A stretch of 36,951 nucleotides of DNA, from assembly GCA_018692925.1 (NCBI GenBank), contig JABHLH010000009.1:1-36951 (forward strand), given 5' to 3'. This document shows, one piece after another, positions 1-8,072 of this stretch. The position numbers were made by a program, and so were the translations under genes. Numbering within the stretch: position 1 is the first letter of the stretch; each line of letters starts with the position of its first letter. The stretch comes from an archaeon. Its GTDB lineage: Archaea > Nanobdellota > Nanobdellia > SCGC-AAA011-G17 > GW2011-AR17. The notes under the pieces were generated by a model. It worked only from the letters and a program-made list of their open reading frames with translations, was not told the DNA's origin and made no database searches.

Positions 1-1
1 G

Positions 2-427
2 AAAAAATATTATTTACTACTAGGTATATTTGTATTACTTGATCAATTAACAAAGAAAATTTTTGAAAATGTGAATTTTGAATTGTTAAGTTTTTTTAAG
101 TTAATTTCTGTTGAAAATACTGGAGCTGCATTTGGAATATTTCAAAATGGAACTTGGATATTAGCATTCATTTCATTGATAGTGGTTGTTATTGGTTTTA
201 TTTATTTCAAATATTATCCTCTAGCTTTAAGTTTTTTAATTGCAGGAGCTTTAGGTAATTTTATTGATAGAATTTTTTTAGGATATGTAAGAGATTTTAT
301 TTCTATTTCAATTTGGCCAGTTTTTAATTTTGCAGATATTTTTAGTACAATTGGAGTAGGATTGTTAATTATTAAATTGTATAAGGAAGATAAAGCTTAT
401 AAATTAAAAAGCCATAGGAGAAAGTAA
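2..427 (+). CDS. lspA: Lipoprotein signal peptidase (signal peptidase II), 5'-truncated by the window edge
   Basis: This is a polytopic membrane aspartyl protease of the LspA family, which in bacteria cleaves prolipoprotein signal peptides next to the lipid-modified cysteine. The frame is open from base 2, so the true start lies outside the window. Visible family motifs, in order: DQLTK in the first helix, NTGAAFGIF, GNFIDR, VRDFI and FNFADI. The Asp of VRDFI and the Asp of FNFADI correspond to the catalytic pair. Hydrophobic segments alternate as expected and the C-terminus is basic. The stop codon overlaps the next start by one base (TAATG), so the two genes are probably co-transcribed. The family is mainly bacterial, so its presence in an archaeal context is unusual. 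The family call is confident; the substrate is unknown. Confidence 0.87.
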   Translation, partial: KKYYLLLGIFVLLDQLTKKIFENVNFELLSFFKLISVENTGAAFGIFQNGTWILAFISLIVVVIGFIYFKYYPLALSFLIAGALGNFIDRIFLGYVRDFISISIWPVFNFADIFSTIGVGLLIIKLYKEDKAYKLKSHRRK

Positions 428-1986
428 TGGGTGAGCCTATAATGAATGCGTTATTCTCGAGCGCTAAGGATAAAGAAAAAACTGAAGAAGAGATTAAGAA
501 AGAGAAAGAAGAGAAACAAGAAAAATTTAATCCTTTCAAAATGGGTCCAGGTAAGGTACAACCAAATTATGGAATGGGAAGATCTTTAGCTGAAGAGTGG
601 GGAGATCAACCAAATGCAGAATGGGGACATAAAGGTGCTTTTAATTTGCATGTAGAAAATTTTGGTGGTTCTATTGAAAAATATTATTATTTCTTTCAAG
701 ATTTTTTTACAAAGAATCCTGAGACTAAATTTGGTTTGAGACCTGTTGAGCTACATAAATTAAAAGATGTGTTTGATGCTGCAGTGAGTAGTAGTTTTCA
801 TGGACAAATTGGAACCAAAGTTGGTGCAATTCAACAACAAGTTTCTACTTATTTATCACAAATTGGACAATTAACAAAAACATTATTACCTTTAGTTAGA
901 GAATTAAGGATGATGGATGAGAGAATGCAATATTATGTTGATAGTTTCTCTGAAGCCTCTGGAAGTGAAAAAGCTAGACAATCTGAAGTAGCATTAAAAT
1001 CTACATGGATTGAAGTTGTTGAACAAGGTATGCAAAATCCAAATTCAATTTATGCTATGGCTAACAAAATTGGTTTTGTTACATTACCTGATTTATTTTT
1101 TGGAGTAAATCCACATGGTACTGATCCAAGTAAGCAAAAGAAAAGATTACATAAATATCTTGGTCAAATGGCAAAGGAACATACATTAAATACAAGAGTT
1201 CAAAATGCTTTAGAAAAAAAGTTAGTACAATATTATCAATGGAAAGAAAAAACTTGGTTTGAAATGCAACATACTAAAAAATTTAGATTGAAAAATATGC
1301 AGCAACATTATAATGTAATTAGATTGTATACTTCATGGTTAAAACCTTATCTTACAACTTTGAAAGCTTTACAAATGAAAACAGATATTCATAGTCCAGA
1401 TATGGTTATGGCCTTTGAAACAAGTAAATTAGAATTAGAATTATTGGCAGTACTTAGAGGAAAATATGATTGGTATTCTTGTATTATGGTTAGAATGGAA
1501 GTTGTTTCTCGACCTGAAATGATTTATACTCAAGGTGGACAAAGACAACCTGCACATGGTGGAAAATTCCATATTAGTATTGAACCTTATTTAGCTCATA
1601 GAGATGATATTGATTGGTATAAAAAACATGTTGATAAAGCTGCTTTGAAAACAGTTAGTGGAACAGATATTGATTTTAGTGAATCTATTGAAAATGTTCT
1701 GGGAAGTTTAGGTTCTGATGTTGAAGATTATTTGTATGAAGCTGAACATGGTAAGAAAAAAGAAGAGAAAAAACAAACAGATGAAAGACCAGAATTAAAT
1801 TTATTTGGTCCATTCAAAAGTTTAGCTGATAATTTGAAAATTTTATCTAATAAAAATAATGATGATGGCCCAAGTGATTTGAAATTAGAAGCAGAGAAAA
1901 AAGATTTGGCAAAATTTGCTATGCTTTTCTCATGGATTCTTTATGATGTTTTCAAGAAATTAAATGGTATGATTACTCCACCATAA
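427..1986 (+). CDS. Unknown 519-aa protein, co-transcribed with lspA
   Basis: I do not recognise this protein. It begins with a charged Lys/Glu-rich stretch (about residues 14-34), followed by a long, mainly helical body rich in Gln, Tyr and Trp. A second charged linker falls near residues 435-450, and a hydrophobic segment lies close to the C-terminus (about residues 495-512) before the ending ITPP. There is no signal peptide, no P-loop and no Cys cluster. The start at 427 overlaps the lspA stop; an in-frame ATG at 442 is an alternative. The tight coupling to lspA may mean a membrane-associated role, but that is only inference. The even codon use and the length support a real gene. Confidence 0.72.
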   Translation: MGEPIMNALFSSAKDKEKTEEEIKKEKEEKQEKFNPFKMGPGKVQPNYGMGRSLAEEWGDQPNAEWGHKGAFNLHVENFGGSIEKYYYFFQDFFTKNPETKFGLRPVELHKLKDVFDAAVSSSFHGQIGTKVGAIQQQVSTYLSQIGQLTKTLLPLVRELRMMDERMQYYVDSFSEASGSEKARQSEVALKSTWIEVVEQGMQNPNSIYAMANKIGFVTLPDLFFGVNPHGTDPSKQKKRLHKYLGQMAKEHTLNTRVQNALEKKLVQYYQWKEKTWFEMQHTKKFRLKNMQQHYNVIRLYTSWLKPYLTTLKALQMKTDIHSPDMVMAFETSKLELELLAVLRGKYDWYSCIMVRMEVVSRPEMIYTQGGQRQPAHGGKFHISIEPYLAHRDDIDWYKKHVDKAALKTVSGTDIDFSESIENVLGSLGSDVEDYLYEAEHGKKKEEKKQTDERPELNLFGPFKSLADNLKILSNKNNDDGPSDLKLEAEKKDLAKFAMLFSWILYDVFKKLNGMITPP

Positions 1987-1993
1987 AAGGCAA

Positions 1994-2004
1994 AGTTTAA
2001 TAAG
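1994..2004 (+). promoter_or_regulatory. TATA box of the TIM-barrel gene
   Basis: AGTTTAATAAG is centred about 28 nt upstream of the ATG at 2027, the spacing seen at most leaderless genes in this window. Confidence 0.45.
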
Positions 2005-2026
2005 TTTAATTCTATATAATTCATAT

Positions 2027-3934
2027 ATGGTAGATTTTGGTAAAACTGATTATTTTCATGCAATGGATCCACCTAAAAAAATAATCCCTGTAAAAGAATT
2101 AAGTCATAAGGATATTGGTATAAGTTCTAAGATGGGAGATGTTCTTCAAGGTTTAAAATCAGATATTATAGCTGGAGCTTCTCATGTTGAGATTGGTTTT
2201 ATGGGACAAGGAAAAGGTAGCCTTGGACAAGGAAATACTACCCCTGAAATGTTTGACAAAAAAAAGAGAGATGAAGTTAGACAATTAGGAAAAATTAATG
2301 GAGTTAGTTTGAGTACTCACGCTTCTGTTAGAATGTCTGGATGGTCAGGTTTTAATCCACAAGGACCTGGTGGAGGAGGATTTTCTGAGAAACAAGCAAA
2401 TGAAAATTTAATGGAATTAAAAAGAACAATAGATTTTGCTGCAGATACTGCAGAAGGTGGTGCAATTGTTATTCATACTGGAGAGTTTCCAAGAAATGTT
2501 AAAGATAAAAGATTTAATGTTGAACCTGAAGCAGAAGAAAATGTATATTTTGCTGATCCGATTACAGGAAAAATAGAAGCTACACCAAAAGGAGAATTAT
2601 TACAAATTCCAAAATGGAAGACAGATAAGAATGGAAATTATTTAGATATTAATGGGGATGTAATTAAAGATCCAACTGAAACTTTGCTAAGAATACCAGA
2701 GAAAGGAGAAGATGGACAAATTATTTTTAATCAAAAAAATTATTCTGATTTTAATAAAGAAATTGTTGAATGGAATAATAAAAAACCAAATCAAAAAAGA
2801 GATGTTGATAGAGAATGGTATGCATTATTTAGAAGTGATAGATGGGAAGTTTCATACGCTATGGGTGAACAATATTGGGAAGCAATGAAAAGAAACCAAG
2901 AAAGATTAAATGAATTTCAAAAAGAACAAGATTGGTGGAATCATTTTGAAAAACAAGCTCAAGGTGAAGAAGGAATGGAAAGTGTTAGAAGAGAATTTAA
3001 TCAAAAACATCAAACAAAGTTGAAAAAAGGTGAAACACCAAGTGATTTTTTTAAGAAACATATTGAAAGTACAAAAAATGAAATTATTAGAGAAAAACAA
3101 GGTTATCTTGGACATGAAAAAGAGTTACAAAAAGCTCAAGCATTAATGAATAGAATGCAAGCTATTGAGGATGTAGGATTACAAAGGTCTGCAAAAACTA
3201 TTGCAAAAGCAGCAATGTATGCTCTAGCAGTTGAAAAAGAAAAGAAGTTGAAAAAGAATCTTTTTATTGCACCTGAAAACATGTTTGCAGAAATGGGATA
3301 TGGTAGTCATCCTGATGAACTTAGAAAAATTGTTGTGAAATCTAGGTCAGCAATGGTTGAACAATTAAAAGAAAAAGGGATGGATTCAAAGGAAGCAAAA
3401 AAAGTTGCTAAAGACCATATTAAAGCTACCTGGGATATTGGACATGGAAATACATGGGCTAAATATTTTGAAGAAAATCCTGATTTAAGTCCTACAGAAA
3501 ATAAAAAAGTATTTGATAAATGGATGATTAAAGAATTAACAAAGTTAACTGATGAAGGAATTATTGGACATGTTCATGTGTCAGATAATTTTGGATATCA
3601 AGATGAACATTTAAGTCCAGGTATGGGAAATGCTCCAATTAATGAATTTGTGAAAATGCTAAAGAATAAAAAGTATGAAGGTAACATAATAGTAGAGTGG
3701 GGAGCACAAGGACAAGATGAACCCTATGGTGCAATGCTGGCAGCATGGGCAAATGTTGCTGGTTCATCAATGTATAGAGTAGAAGGTGCAGGAATTAATC
3801 CAACTTGGGCAGATATGGAAGGTGGTGGTTATTTTAGTGCAGGAAGCACACCAAAAATGTTATTTGGACCATATGCTACTGGAATGGGTAAGGATTTACA
3901 ATTGTGGAGTTATTCAGAAGCTCCAATAGAATAA
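2027..3934 (+). CDS. TIM-barrel protein of the AP-endonuclease 2 / xylose isomerase-like superfamily, with a large insertion
   Basis: The 635-aa protein carries, in order, what look like all the metal ligands of endonuclease IV: H98 (THAS), H150 (IHTGE), E417 (PENM), D470 and H473 (WDIGHGN), H517 (HVHVSDN), D526 and H528 (DEH), and E557 (IVEWG). Between the second and third ligand sites lies an insertion of about 230 residues (roughly 165-395) that is charged and probably coiled coil. After the barrel, a Gly/Ala-rich tail (about 575-635) has no clear assignment. The family includes AP endonucleases and sugar isomerases. The complete ligand set fits a trinuclear-metal phosphoesterase, but the substrate cannot be told from sequence. 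A nucleotidyltransferase gene follows after 15 nt, suggesting an operon. Confidence 0.78.
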   Translation: MVDFGKTDYFHAMDPPKKIIPVKELSHKDIGISSKMGDVLQGLKSDIIAGASHVEIGFMGQGKGSLGQGNTTPEMFDKKKRDEVRQLGKINGVSLSTHASVRMSGWSGFNPQGPGGGGFSEKQANENLMELKRTIDFAADTAEGGAIVIHTGEFPRNVKDKRFNVEPEAEENVYFADPITGKIEATPKGELLQIPKWKTDKNGNYLDINGDVIKDPTETLLRIPEKGEDGQIIFNQKNYSDFNKEIVEWNNKKPNQKRDVDREWYALFRSDRWEVSYAMGEQYWEAMKRNQERLNEFQKEQDWWNHFEKQAQGEEGMESVRREFNQKHQTKLKKGETPSDFFKKHIESTKNEIIREKQGYLGHEKELQKAQALMNRMQAIEDVGLQRSAKTIAKAAMYALAVEKEKKLKKNLFIAPENMFAEMGYGSHPDELRKIVVKSRSAMVEQLKEKGMDSKEAKKVAKDHIKATWDIGHGNTWAKYFEENPDLSPTENKKVFDKWMIKELTKLTDEGIIGHVHVSDNFGYQDEHLSPGMGNAPINEFVKMLKNKKYEGNIIVEWGAQGQDEPYGAMLAAWANVAGSSMYRVEGAGINPTWADMEGGGYFSAGSTPKMLFGPYATGMGKDLQLWSYSEAPIE

Positions 3935-3949
3935 AAAAAGAGGTGTATG

Positions 3950-4765
3950 ATGAAATTTAAAATAAATTATCGAGAAGGAAGAGATGTTGAGAGAAGATAT
4001 CCTAAGAATGAGTTTCAAATTGCAAAAGATTTTTCTACTAAACTCTATAATGAGTTTGGTGAATTTATTAAAGCAATAGTTTTATTTGGTAGCGCGAGCA
4101 AGAAAAAAGAGAAAATTAATGACATTGATATTCTTGTTGTTGTTGATGATGTAAGAATTGAATTTACAGAGGATATTGTTCAAACTTATAGAATAATTTT
4201 ACAAAAAGTTGTCGCTGATACTAACCCAAAAAAATTACATATACAATCAATGAAATTTTCAAGTTTTTGGGAATATGTGAGATCTGGAGACCCAGTTGCA
4301 ACAAATGTTTTAAGATATGGAATTGCTCTAGTTGATACAGGTTTCTTTGACCCTCTACAATTGCTATTAGATCAAGGAAGAATTAGACCAACACCAGAAT
4401 CAATTTCTACATATTTTGCAATGGCTCCAAGAAGTGTTGAGAAAGCTGATAAATTAATTTTAACAGCAGGTATAGATTTGTATTGGGGAGTTATCAATGC
4501 AGCACATGCAGCTCTAATGCATTATGGAGAAGTACCACCAAGTCCAGAACATGTTGCAGAAATTATGAAAAAAACTTTGATTAAAGATAAAAAAATTAGT
4601 ATGAATTCTGTAAAAACTATGGATGAAATGTATAAACTCTATAAAGGTTTAACAAATAGAACTAAAAAAGATTTTACTGGAAAAGAATATGATATGTACA
4701 GGAAAAAAGTAGATTTGTTTGTTAAAGAGATGGATAAATTTATAAGAAAAACTAAAAAAAAATAG
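3950..4765 (+). CDS. Nucleotidyltransferase (pol-beta/MNT fold) with a helical C-terminal domain
   Basis: The N-terminal domain has the pol-beta signature LFGSAS followed by DID (Gly/Ser at about residues 47-48, Asp pair about 10 residues later), which bind nucleotide and two metal ions. The C-terminal half (about 125-270) is all-helical and resembles the HEPN-type domains often paired with MNT domains, though here it is fused. The acceptor is unknown. A Shine-Dalgarno GAGGTG at 3940-3945 favours the ATG at 3950 over the adjacent ATG at 3947. The gene follows the TIM-barrel gene closely and ends 2 nt from a convergent gene. The NTase call is good; the HEPN resemblance is inference. Confidence 0.78.
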   Translation: MKFKINYREGRDVERRYPKNEFQIAKDFSTKLYNEFGEFIKAIVLFGSASKKKEKINDIDILVVVDDVRIEFTEDIVQTYRIILQKVVADTNPKKLHIQSMKFSSFWEYVRSGDPVATNVLRYGIALVDTGFFDPLQLLLDQGRIRPTPESISTYFAMAPRSVEKADKLILTAGIDLYWGVINAAHAALMHYGEVPPSPEHVAEIMKKTLIKDKKISMNSVKTMDEMYKLYKGLTNRTKKDFTGKEYDMYRKKVDLFVKEMDKFIRKTKKK

Positions 4766-4767
4766 GC

Positions 4768-5391
4768 TTAAGCAGCCTTAATAATTTGTTCTAAACTATC
4801 TGGGATTACATGTCTCATATAATTTTGTCCAGCATTTGTAAAATCAGTTTTATCTGCAATCTCTGATTTACCCATAGCTCTTAAACTATTTTGAACGTAT
4901 CCAATTGATTTTTCAAGATGTTCAGCACCTTTACTTTGATCAAATAAATCACTAATGTACCATCCTTTGAAAGTATCAGATGCTTCTTTACCCATATTCT
5001 TAAAGATAGCGTTATGTAATTCAGGTGAAGGTTTTGTATCTTCTTGATCTAAAGCATTTTTAATGTCTTTCCAACCTAAATATTTGTTAGCATCTTCTGT
5101 TAAAACTTTTAAAGTTGTTTTATCATTTTCATCATCACTTGTCATTAATGCATCTACATCAATGTTTACTGAAGGTAAAAAGTATTTTGCTGTAGTCTTT
5201 AAAGCAGTTTTTTCCATACCTGTTTTGTATGCTTTAACGTCTGTAATATTATCCTCATTATCAATATATTGAGCAGTTTCTTTTATGAAAGCATGAGTGA
5301 TTTTATTGCTTGCTTCATAAGATCTTTTTAGAGCTTTTGTCTCAGCAGCCTTGTAGGCATCATAATTATTATTGTTTGCAGCTTGTGTCAT
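4768..5391 (-). CDS. Unknown helical 207-aa protein
   Basis: I do not recognise this protein. It is soluble, acidic and predicted to be almost entirely helical, with an Asn-rich N-terminus (TQAANNNN), no Cys and no membrane segment. A Shine-Dalgarno AGGAG lies 10 nt before the ATG, so the mRNA has a short leader, unlike most neighbours. A TATA-like TTTATATA on the minus strand (around 5437-5445) would place transcription start near 5415. The gene is transcribed divergently from an Lrp-type regulator, so it is a likely target of that regulator. It is convergent with the nucleotidyltransferase gene, with a 2-nt gap. Confidence 0.66.
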   Translation of the reverse strand: MTQAANNNNYDAYKAAETKALKRSYEASNKITHAFIKETAQYIDNEDNITDVKAYKTGMEKTALKTTAKYFLPSVNIDVDALMTSDDENDKTTLKVLTEDANKYLGWKDIKNALDQEDTKPSPELHNAIFKNMGKEASDTFKGWYISDLFDQSKGAEHLEKSIGYVQNSLRAMGKSEIADKTDFTNAGQNYMRHVIPDSLEQIIKAA

Positions 5392-5415
5392 TTTGGTTTT
5401 TCTCCTGTGTTATTA

Positions 5416-5426
5416 CTACTTAGTAG
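5416..5426. promoter_or_regulatory. Perfect 11-bp palindrome in the leader of the 207-aa gene
   Basis: CTACTTAGTAG is a perfect inverted repeat around one central base. It lies where minus-strand transcription of the 207-aa gene should begin, so it could be an operator. No binding protein is known. Confidence 0.35.
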
Positions 5427-5437
5427 CGATAACTAAT

Positions 5438-5452
5438 ATATAAAGCTTTCTA
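5438..5452. promoter_or_regulatory. Candidate operator, copy 1 (overlaps the minus-strand TATA box)
   Basis: ATATAAAGCTTTCTA is a near-palindrome around AAAGCTTT. It overlaps the TATA box of the minus-strand 207-aa gene. An identical 15-mer lies 64 bp away, next to the start of the Lrp-type gene. Confidence 0.45.
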
Positions 5453-5485
5453 TTCGATAAAATTATATAAATTATGTACCTTAAA

Positions 5486-5494
5486 ACTTTATAG
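5486..5494 (+). promoter_or_regulatory. TATA box of the Lrp-type regulator gene
   Basis: ACTTTATAG is centred about 29 nt before the ATG at 5519, which fits a leaderless transcript. Confidence 0.45.
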
Positions 5495-5501
5495 TCACTA
5501 A

Positions 5502-5516
5502 ATATAAAGCTTTCTA
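5502..5516. promoter_or_regulatory. Candidate operator, copy 2 (between TATA box and start of the Lrp-type gene)
   Basis: This is the exact repeat of ATATAAAGCTTTCTA. It sits between the TATA box and the start codon, a position where a bound regulator would block transcription of its own gene. Confidence 0.45.
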
Positions 5517-5518
5517 AG

Positions 5519-5989
5519 ATGAAAACAACTGACCAATTAATAATTTCTTTATTAAGAGAAAATAGCCGTATGACATTGACAAATATGAGTAAAAAGACAA
5601 AAATACCAGTATCAACATTACATGAGAAATTGAAGCAATTTAAACAAGGTTTGATTAAAAAACATACATCTATAATTGACTTTAATCAGCTAGGATTTAA
5701 TGCCAGAGCTAATGTATTATTTAAAGTTGAAAGGAAGCAAAAAGAAGAGTTAAAGGAGATATTACAGGCTAATTTCCATACAAACAAGCTATATAAAGTA
5801 AATAATGGTTTTGATTACATTGCTGAGCTTATTTTCAAGGATATGAGGGATTTAGAGAACTTTTTAGATGAAATAAAATCAGACTTTAATATGGAGGATA
5901 TGAAAACATTTTATGTTATTGATGAACTAATAGAAGAAGATTTCTTAAGTAAATATAGCCCATTATTTTCGAGCATATTATCTAAATAA
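5519..5989 (+). CDS. Lrp/AsnC-type transcriptional regulator
   Basis: The 156-aa protein has an N-terminal winged helix-turn-helix (about residues 4-50; the recognition-helix region contains PVSTLHEKLKQF) and a C-terminal alpha/beta domain (about 60-140) of RAM type, which in this family mediates oligomerisation and ligand sensing. Length and order match Lrp/AsnC proteins. The gene is divergent from the 207-aa unknown. Two identical near-palindromic 15-mers in the shared upstream region suggest autoregulation and joint control. The effector cannot be inferred; the RAM domain is divergent, so it may respond to something other than an amino acid. Confidence 0.85.
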   Translation: MKTTDQLIISLLRENSRMTLTNMSKKTKIPVSTLHEKLKQFKQGLIKKHTSIIDFNQLGFNARANVLFKVERKQKEELKEILQANFHTNKLYKVNNGFDYIAELIFKDMRDLENFLDEIKSDFNMEDMKTFYVIDELIEEDFLSKYSPLFSSILSK

Positions 5990-6100
5990 AATAGCTTAAA
6001 ATTGGAGAATATGACATGTAAAAAATAAGTGGTGAATCATAAAAATCTTTATAAGTCGTGACAATTAAGCTTTTTTCTAAGTAATATATGGGGGATTGAT

Positions 6101-6319
6101 ATGGAAATTTGGAAAATTAGTGGAATTATTTTAGCTCTTATACTTATATTTATATTTGGATTCTTTTATTTTAGAGAAAGTCCGAAAAAATTTTATAGGA
6201 AAGCTAAGAGCTTACATAGAGAAGGCGAAGATTGTTACGAGGCTGGGGATGTTGATCTAGCAGAAGAATATTATCAAAAAGCAAATGATTGCCGAAAAAG
6301 AGCAGGGGAGCTTGAATAA
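6101..6319 (+). CDS. Small one-helix membrane protein with a TPR-like tail
   Basis: This 72-aa protein has one strong transmembrane helix (about residues 5-25) followed by a cytosolic helical hairpin (about 33-70) with a TPR-like pattern: EGEDCYEAGDVDLAEEYYQKA. A Shine-Dalgarno run GGGGGAT at 6090-6096 precedes the ATG. A TATA-like CTTTATAAG lies about 50 nt upstream. The gene is the first of an operon with two AAA+ ATPase genes; the next start lies only 1 nt beyond its stop. It may anchor those ATPases at the membrane (inference). No named family is recognised. Confidence 0.75.
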   Translation: MEIWKISGIILALILIFIFGFFYFRESPKKFYRKAKSLHREGEDCYEAGDVDLAEEYYQKANDCRKRAGELE

Positions 6320-6320
6320 A

Positions 6321-7013
6321 ATGGAATGGTATGAAGAACTGGACTTTGACGAAAATCCTTTAACTATAGAAAGTAAATATATTGGAAATGAACTTTTATT
6401 GGATGAAGTTTTCTATTCTATTGTTTCAGGAAATGTGCTTATTATAGAAGGACCAAAAGGAGTAGGTAAAACTCGAACACTAAAAGAAGTTATAAAGAAA
6501 TTTGGTGGAGAGGGAAGAGTTGCTTACATCAACTGTAAAAATCTTGATAAGGAATTAAATGTTGAAGATGTAATTAAGAAAAAAAATGGATTTATTTCTA
6601 GAATGTTTAAAGACGATCCAAGAGATATGATTTTGTTGTTAGATGATGTTGAACATTTAAGCGAAAAAAATATGGAACGAATTAAATATTACTATGATAG
6701 AAATTTTTTAAGAGCTGTAATTATTAGTTCTAGAAATGCTCTGGATTTAAATTTGAATGAAAGTATTAAGCAAAGAATTAGAAAAGTTATCAAAATGAAA
6801 TCTTTATCTGATTATGAAGCTGTACAAGTAGTTAGAGATAAATTAGGAGAAGAATTACTAAACGATAGGATTATAAAGGAAACTTACAAGCATTCTGATA
6901 AGAACATGAAAAGGTTTTTGTCAAATTGTGAGCTTGTTTGTAAAGCTTATATTGGTAATAAAGAACTAAAAGAAGAAGATGTTGAAAAAATAATTGTGAG
7001 GGGAGCAAAATGA
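6321..7013 (+). CDS. AAA+ ATPase, paralogue 1 (Walker B Glu replaced by Asp)
   Basis: The 230-aa P-loop protein resembles the ExeA/TniB/ORC-type AAA proteins: WYEELDFDENPL at the N-terminus, Walker A GPKGVGKT (44-51), Walker B ILLLDDVEHL (about 104-113), then a lid domain. The second Walker B acid, normally Glu, is Asp109. An Arg-rich QRIRK (151-155) stands at the usual arginine-finger position. The start at 6321 was chosen over an in-frame ATG at 6285 because it directly follows the upstream stop and has GGGGAG at 6305-6310. The stop overlaps the next start by 4 nt. The two ATPases are clear paralogues with similar lid sequences. Role unknown. Confidence 0.8.
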   Translation: MEWYEELDFDENPLTIESKYIGNELLLDEVFYSIVSGNVLIIEGPKGVGKTRTLKEVIKKFGGEGRVAYINCKNLDKELNVEDVIKKKNGFISRMFKDDPRDMILLLDDVEHLSEKNMERIKYYYDRNFLRAVIISSRNALDLNLNESIKQRIRKVIKMKSLSDYEAVQVVRDKLGEELLNDRIIKETYKHSDKNMKRFLSNCELVCKAYIGNKELKEEDVEKIIVRGAK

Positions 7014-8032
7014 GTACAGTATGGTTTAGAGATCTAGGTTTTTACAATAATCCATTTAGTATAAAGCCAGCAGCATTTCATGATAATGTTTTAGGTTATG
7101 AAAAAGTTGTTGACGAAGTATCATATGGAATTTTAAATAATAAGTTAGTCGTACTAGAGGGTGAATATGGTAATGGTAAAAGTACAATCCTAAGAAGACT
7201 TCTACATGATTTTGGTGGAAAGAAGCAAGTAATTTATTACAGTTGTAATAGAGTTGATGCAAGATTAAATGTAAAGAAACTTTTGAATGGTAGATATGGA
7301 TTTTTAGGTAAACTTTTTGATATGAAACCAAAAGATATGATTTTGTTACTTGATGAAGCACAAGATTTAGGGGCAAAAGATTATCAGAAACTTTATTCTT
7401 ACTATCAAGAGGGTTTCTTTAAGTCAATTGTTTTAGTTGGTAAAGGTATTGAAAAAAGCGATATCTCAAAAGAATTTAAACCACATCTAAAAGAAATTGA
7501 TTTGGAAAGTGTAGACGAAGATACAGCTGTGAAGATTGTAAAGAAGAGAGTAGGAGACTTAAACTTGTTGTCAGATGCTATAATTAAAACAATTTTTAGT
7601 AAATCTGGTGAGAATGTTAGGTTGCTTTTGAAAAACTGTGAGGAAGCATGTAAGTATGCTGTACAAACAGGAAGGAAAAAAGTAAATGAAGATGTTCTTG
7701 CTCATATCTTCAAAGAAAAAATAGAAGTTGTGGAGGAGAAAAAATCTTCTCCCAAAAAAGTTATTAAAAAAGTGAAAAAGGAAGTAGAGAAAGAAGAAAT
7801 AGTTGTAAAAGAGCCAATGAAAGTGAAAATTAAAGAGAAAGAAGAAGAAGAGAAAATTGAAGTGAAAAAAGTAGTGAAAAAGAAAGTAGTGAAAAGAGCT
7901 AAGAAAAAAGAAGAGGAAGAAGTTATTAGTAGCAAGAAAGGAAATAATGTTTATGATCCTGAAAGGTACAAAGATATGATGCATGCTTCTGCTGAAGAAC
8001 TATTAAATGCTCCAACAGATGATCTTTTTTAA
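7010..8032 (+). CDS. AAA+ ATPase, paralogue 2, with charged C-terminal tail
   Basis: The 340-aa protein has an AAA domain at about residues 1-235, with Walker A GEYGNGKS (51-58) and a canonical Walker B LLLDEAQ (D115, E116). Its arginine-finger position reads FKPHLKEID, without Arg. A highly charged Lys/Glu tail (about 235-305) follows, then a short C-terminal patch containing YDPERYKDMMHASAEELL that looks like an interaction peptide. The ATG overlaps the stop of paralogue 1 (ATGA). The pair plus the upstream membrane protein form one operon. The 'GF..NPF' start places it near ExeA/TniB-like ATPases, but no partner such as a transposase or secretin is nearby. Confidence 0.82.
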   Translation: MSTVWFRDLGFYNNPFSIKPAAFHDNVLGYEKVVDEVSYGILNNKLVVLEGEYGNGKSTILRRLLHDFGGKKQVIYYSCNRVDARLNVKKLLNGRYGFLGKLFDMKPKDMILLLDEAQDLGAKDYQKLYSYYQEGFFKSIVLVGKGIEKSDISKEFKPHLKEIDLESVDEDTAVKIVKKRVGDLNLLSDAIIKTIFSKSGENVRLLLKNCEEACKYAVQTGRKKVNEDVLAHIFKEKIEVVEEKKSSPKKVIKKVKKEVEKEEIVVKEPMKVKIKEKEEEEKIEVKKVVKKKVVKRAKKKEEEEVISSKKGNNVYDPERYKDMMHASAEELLNAPTDDLF

Positions 8033-8041
8033 TTTCAATAC

Positions 8042-8053
8042 TTTTATATAAAT
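8042..8053 (+). promoter_or_regulatory. TATA box of rnp3
   Basis: TTTTATATAAAT is centred about 25 nt upstream of the ATG at 8073, consistent with leaderless transcription of rnp3-rnhB. Confidence 0.5.
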
Positions 8054-8072
8054 AATTCTTTTTATATTTAAT

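Noticed and set aside
6285-6320. An upstream ATG extending AAA+ paralogue 1 into the small membrane-protein gene
   Set aside because: The ATG at 6321 follows the upstream stop directly, has a GGGGAG site and gives the same WYEEL-type start as the paralogue.
7571-7984. Long minus-strand reading frame rich in Phe
   Set aside because: It is the antisense of the Lys/Glu tail of the AAA+ paralogue 2; its composition is an artefact of AAA/GAA codons.
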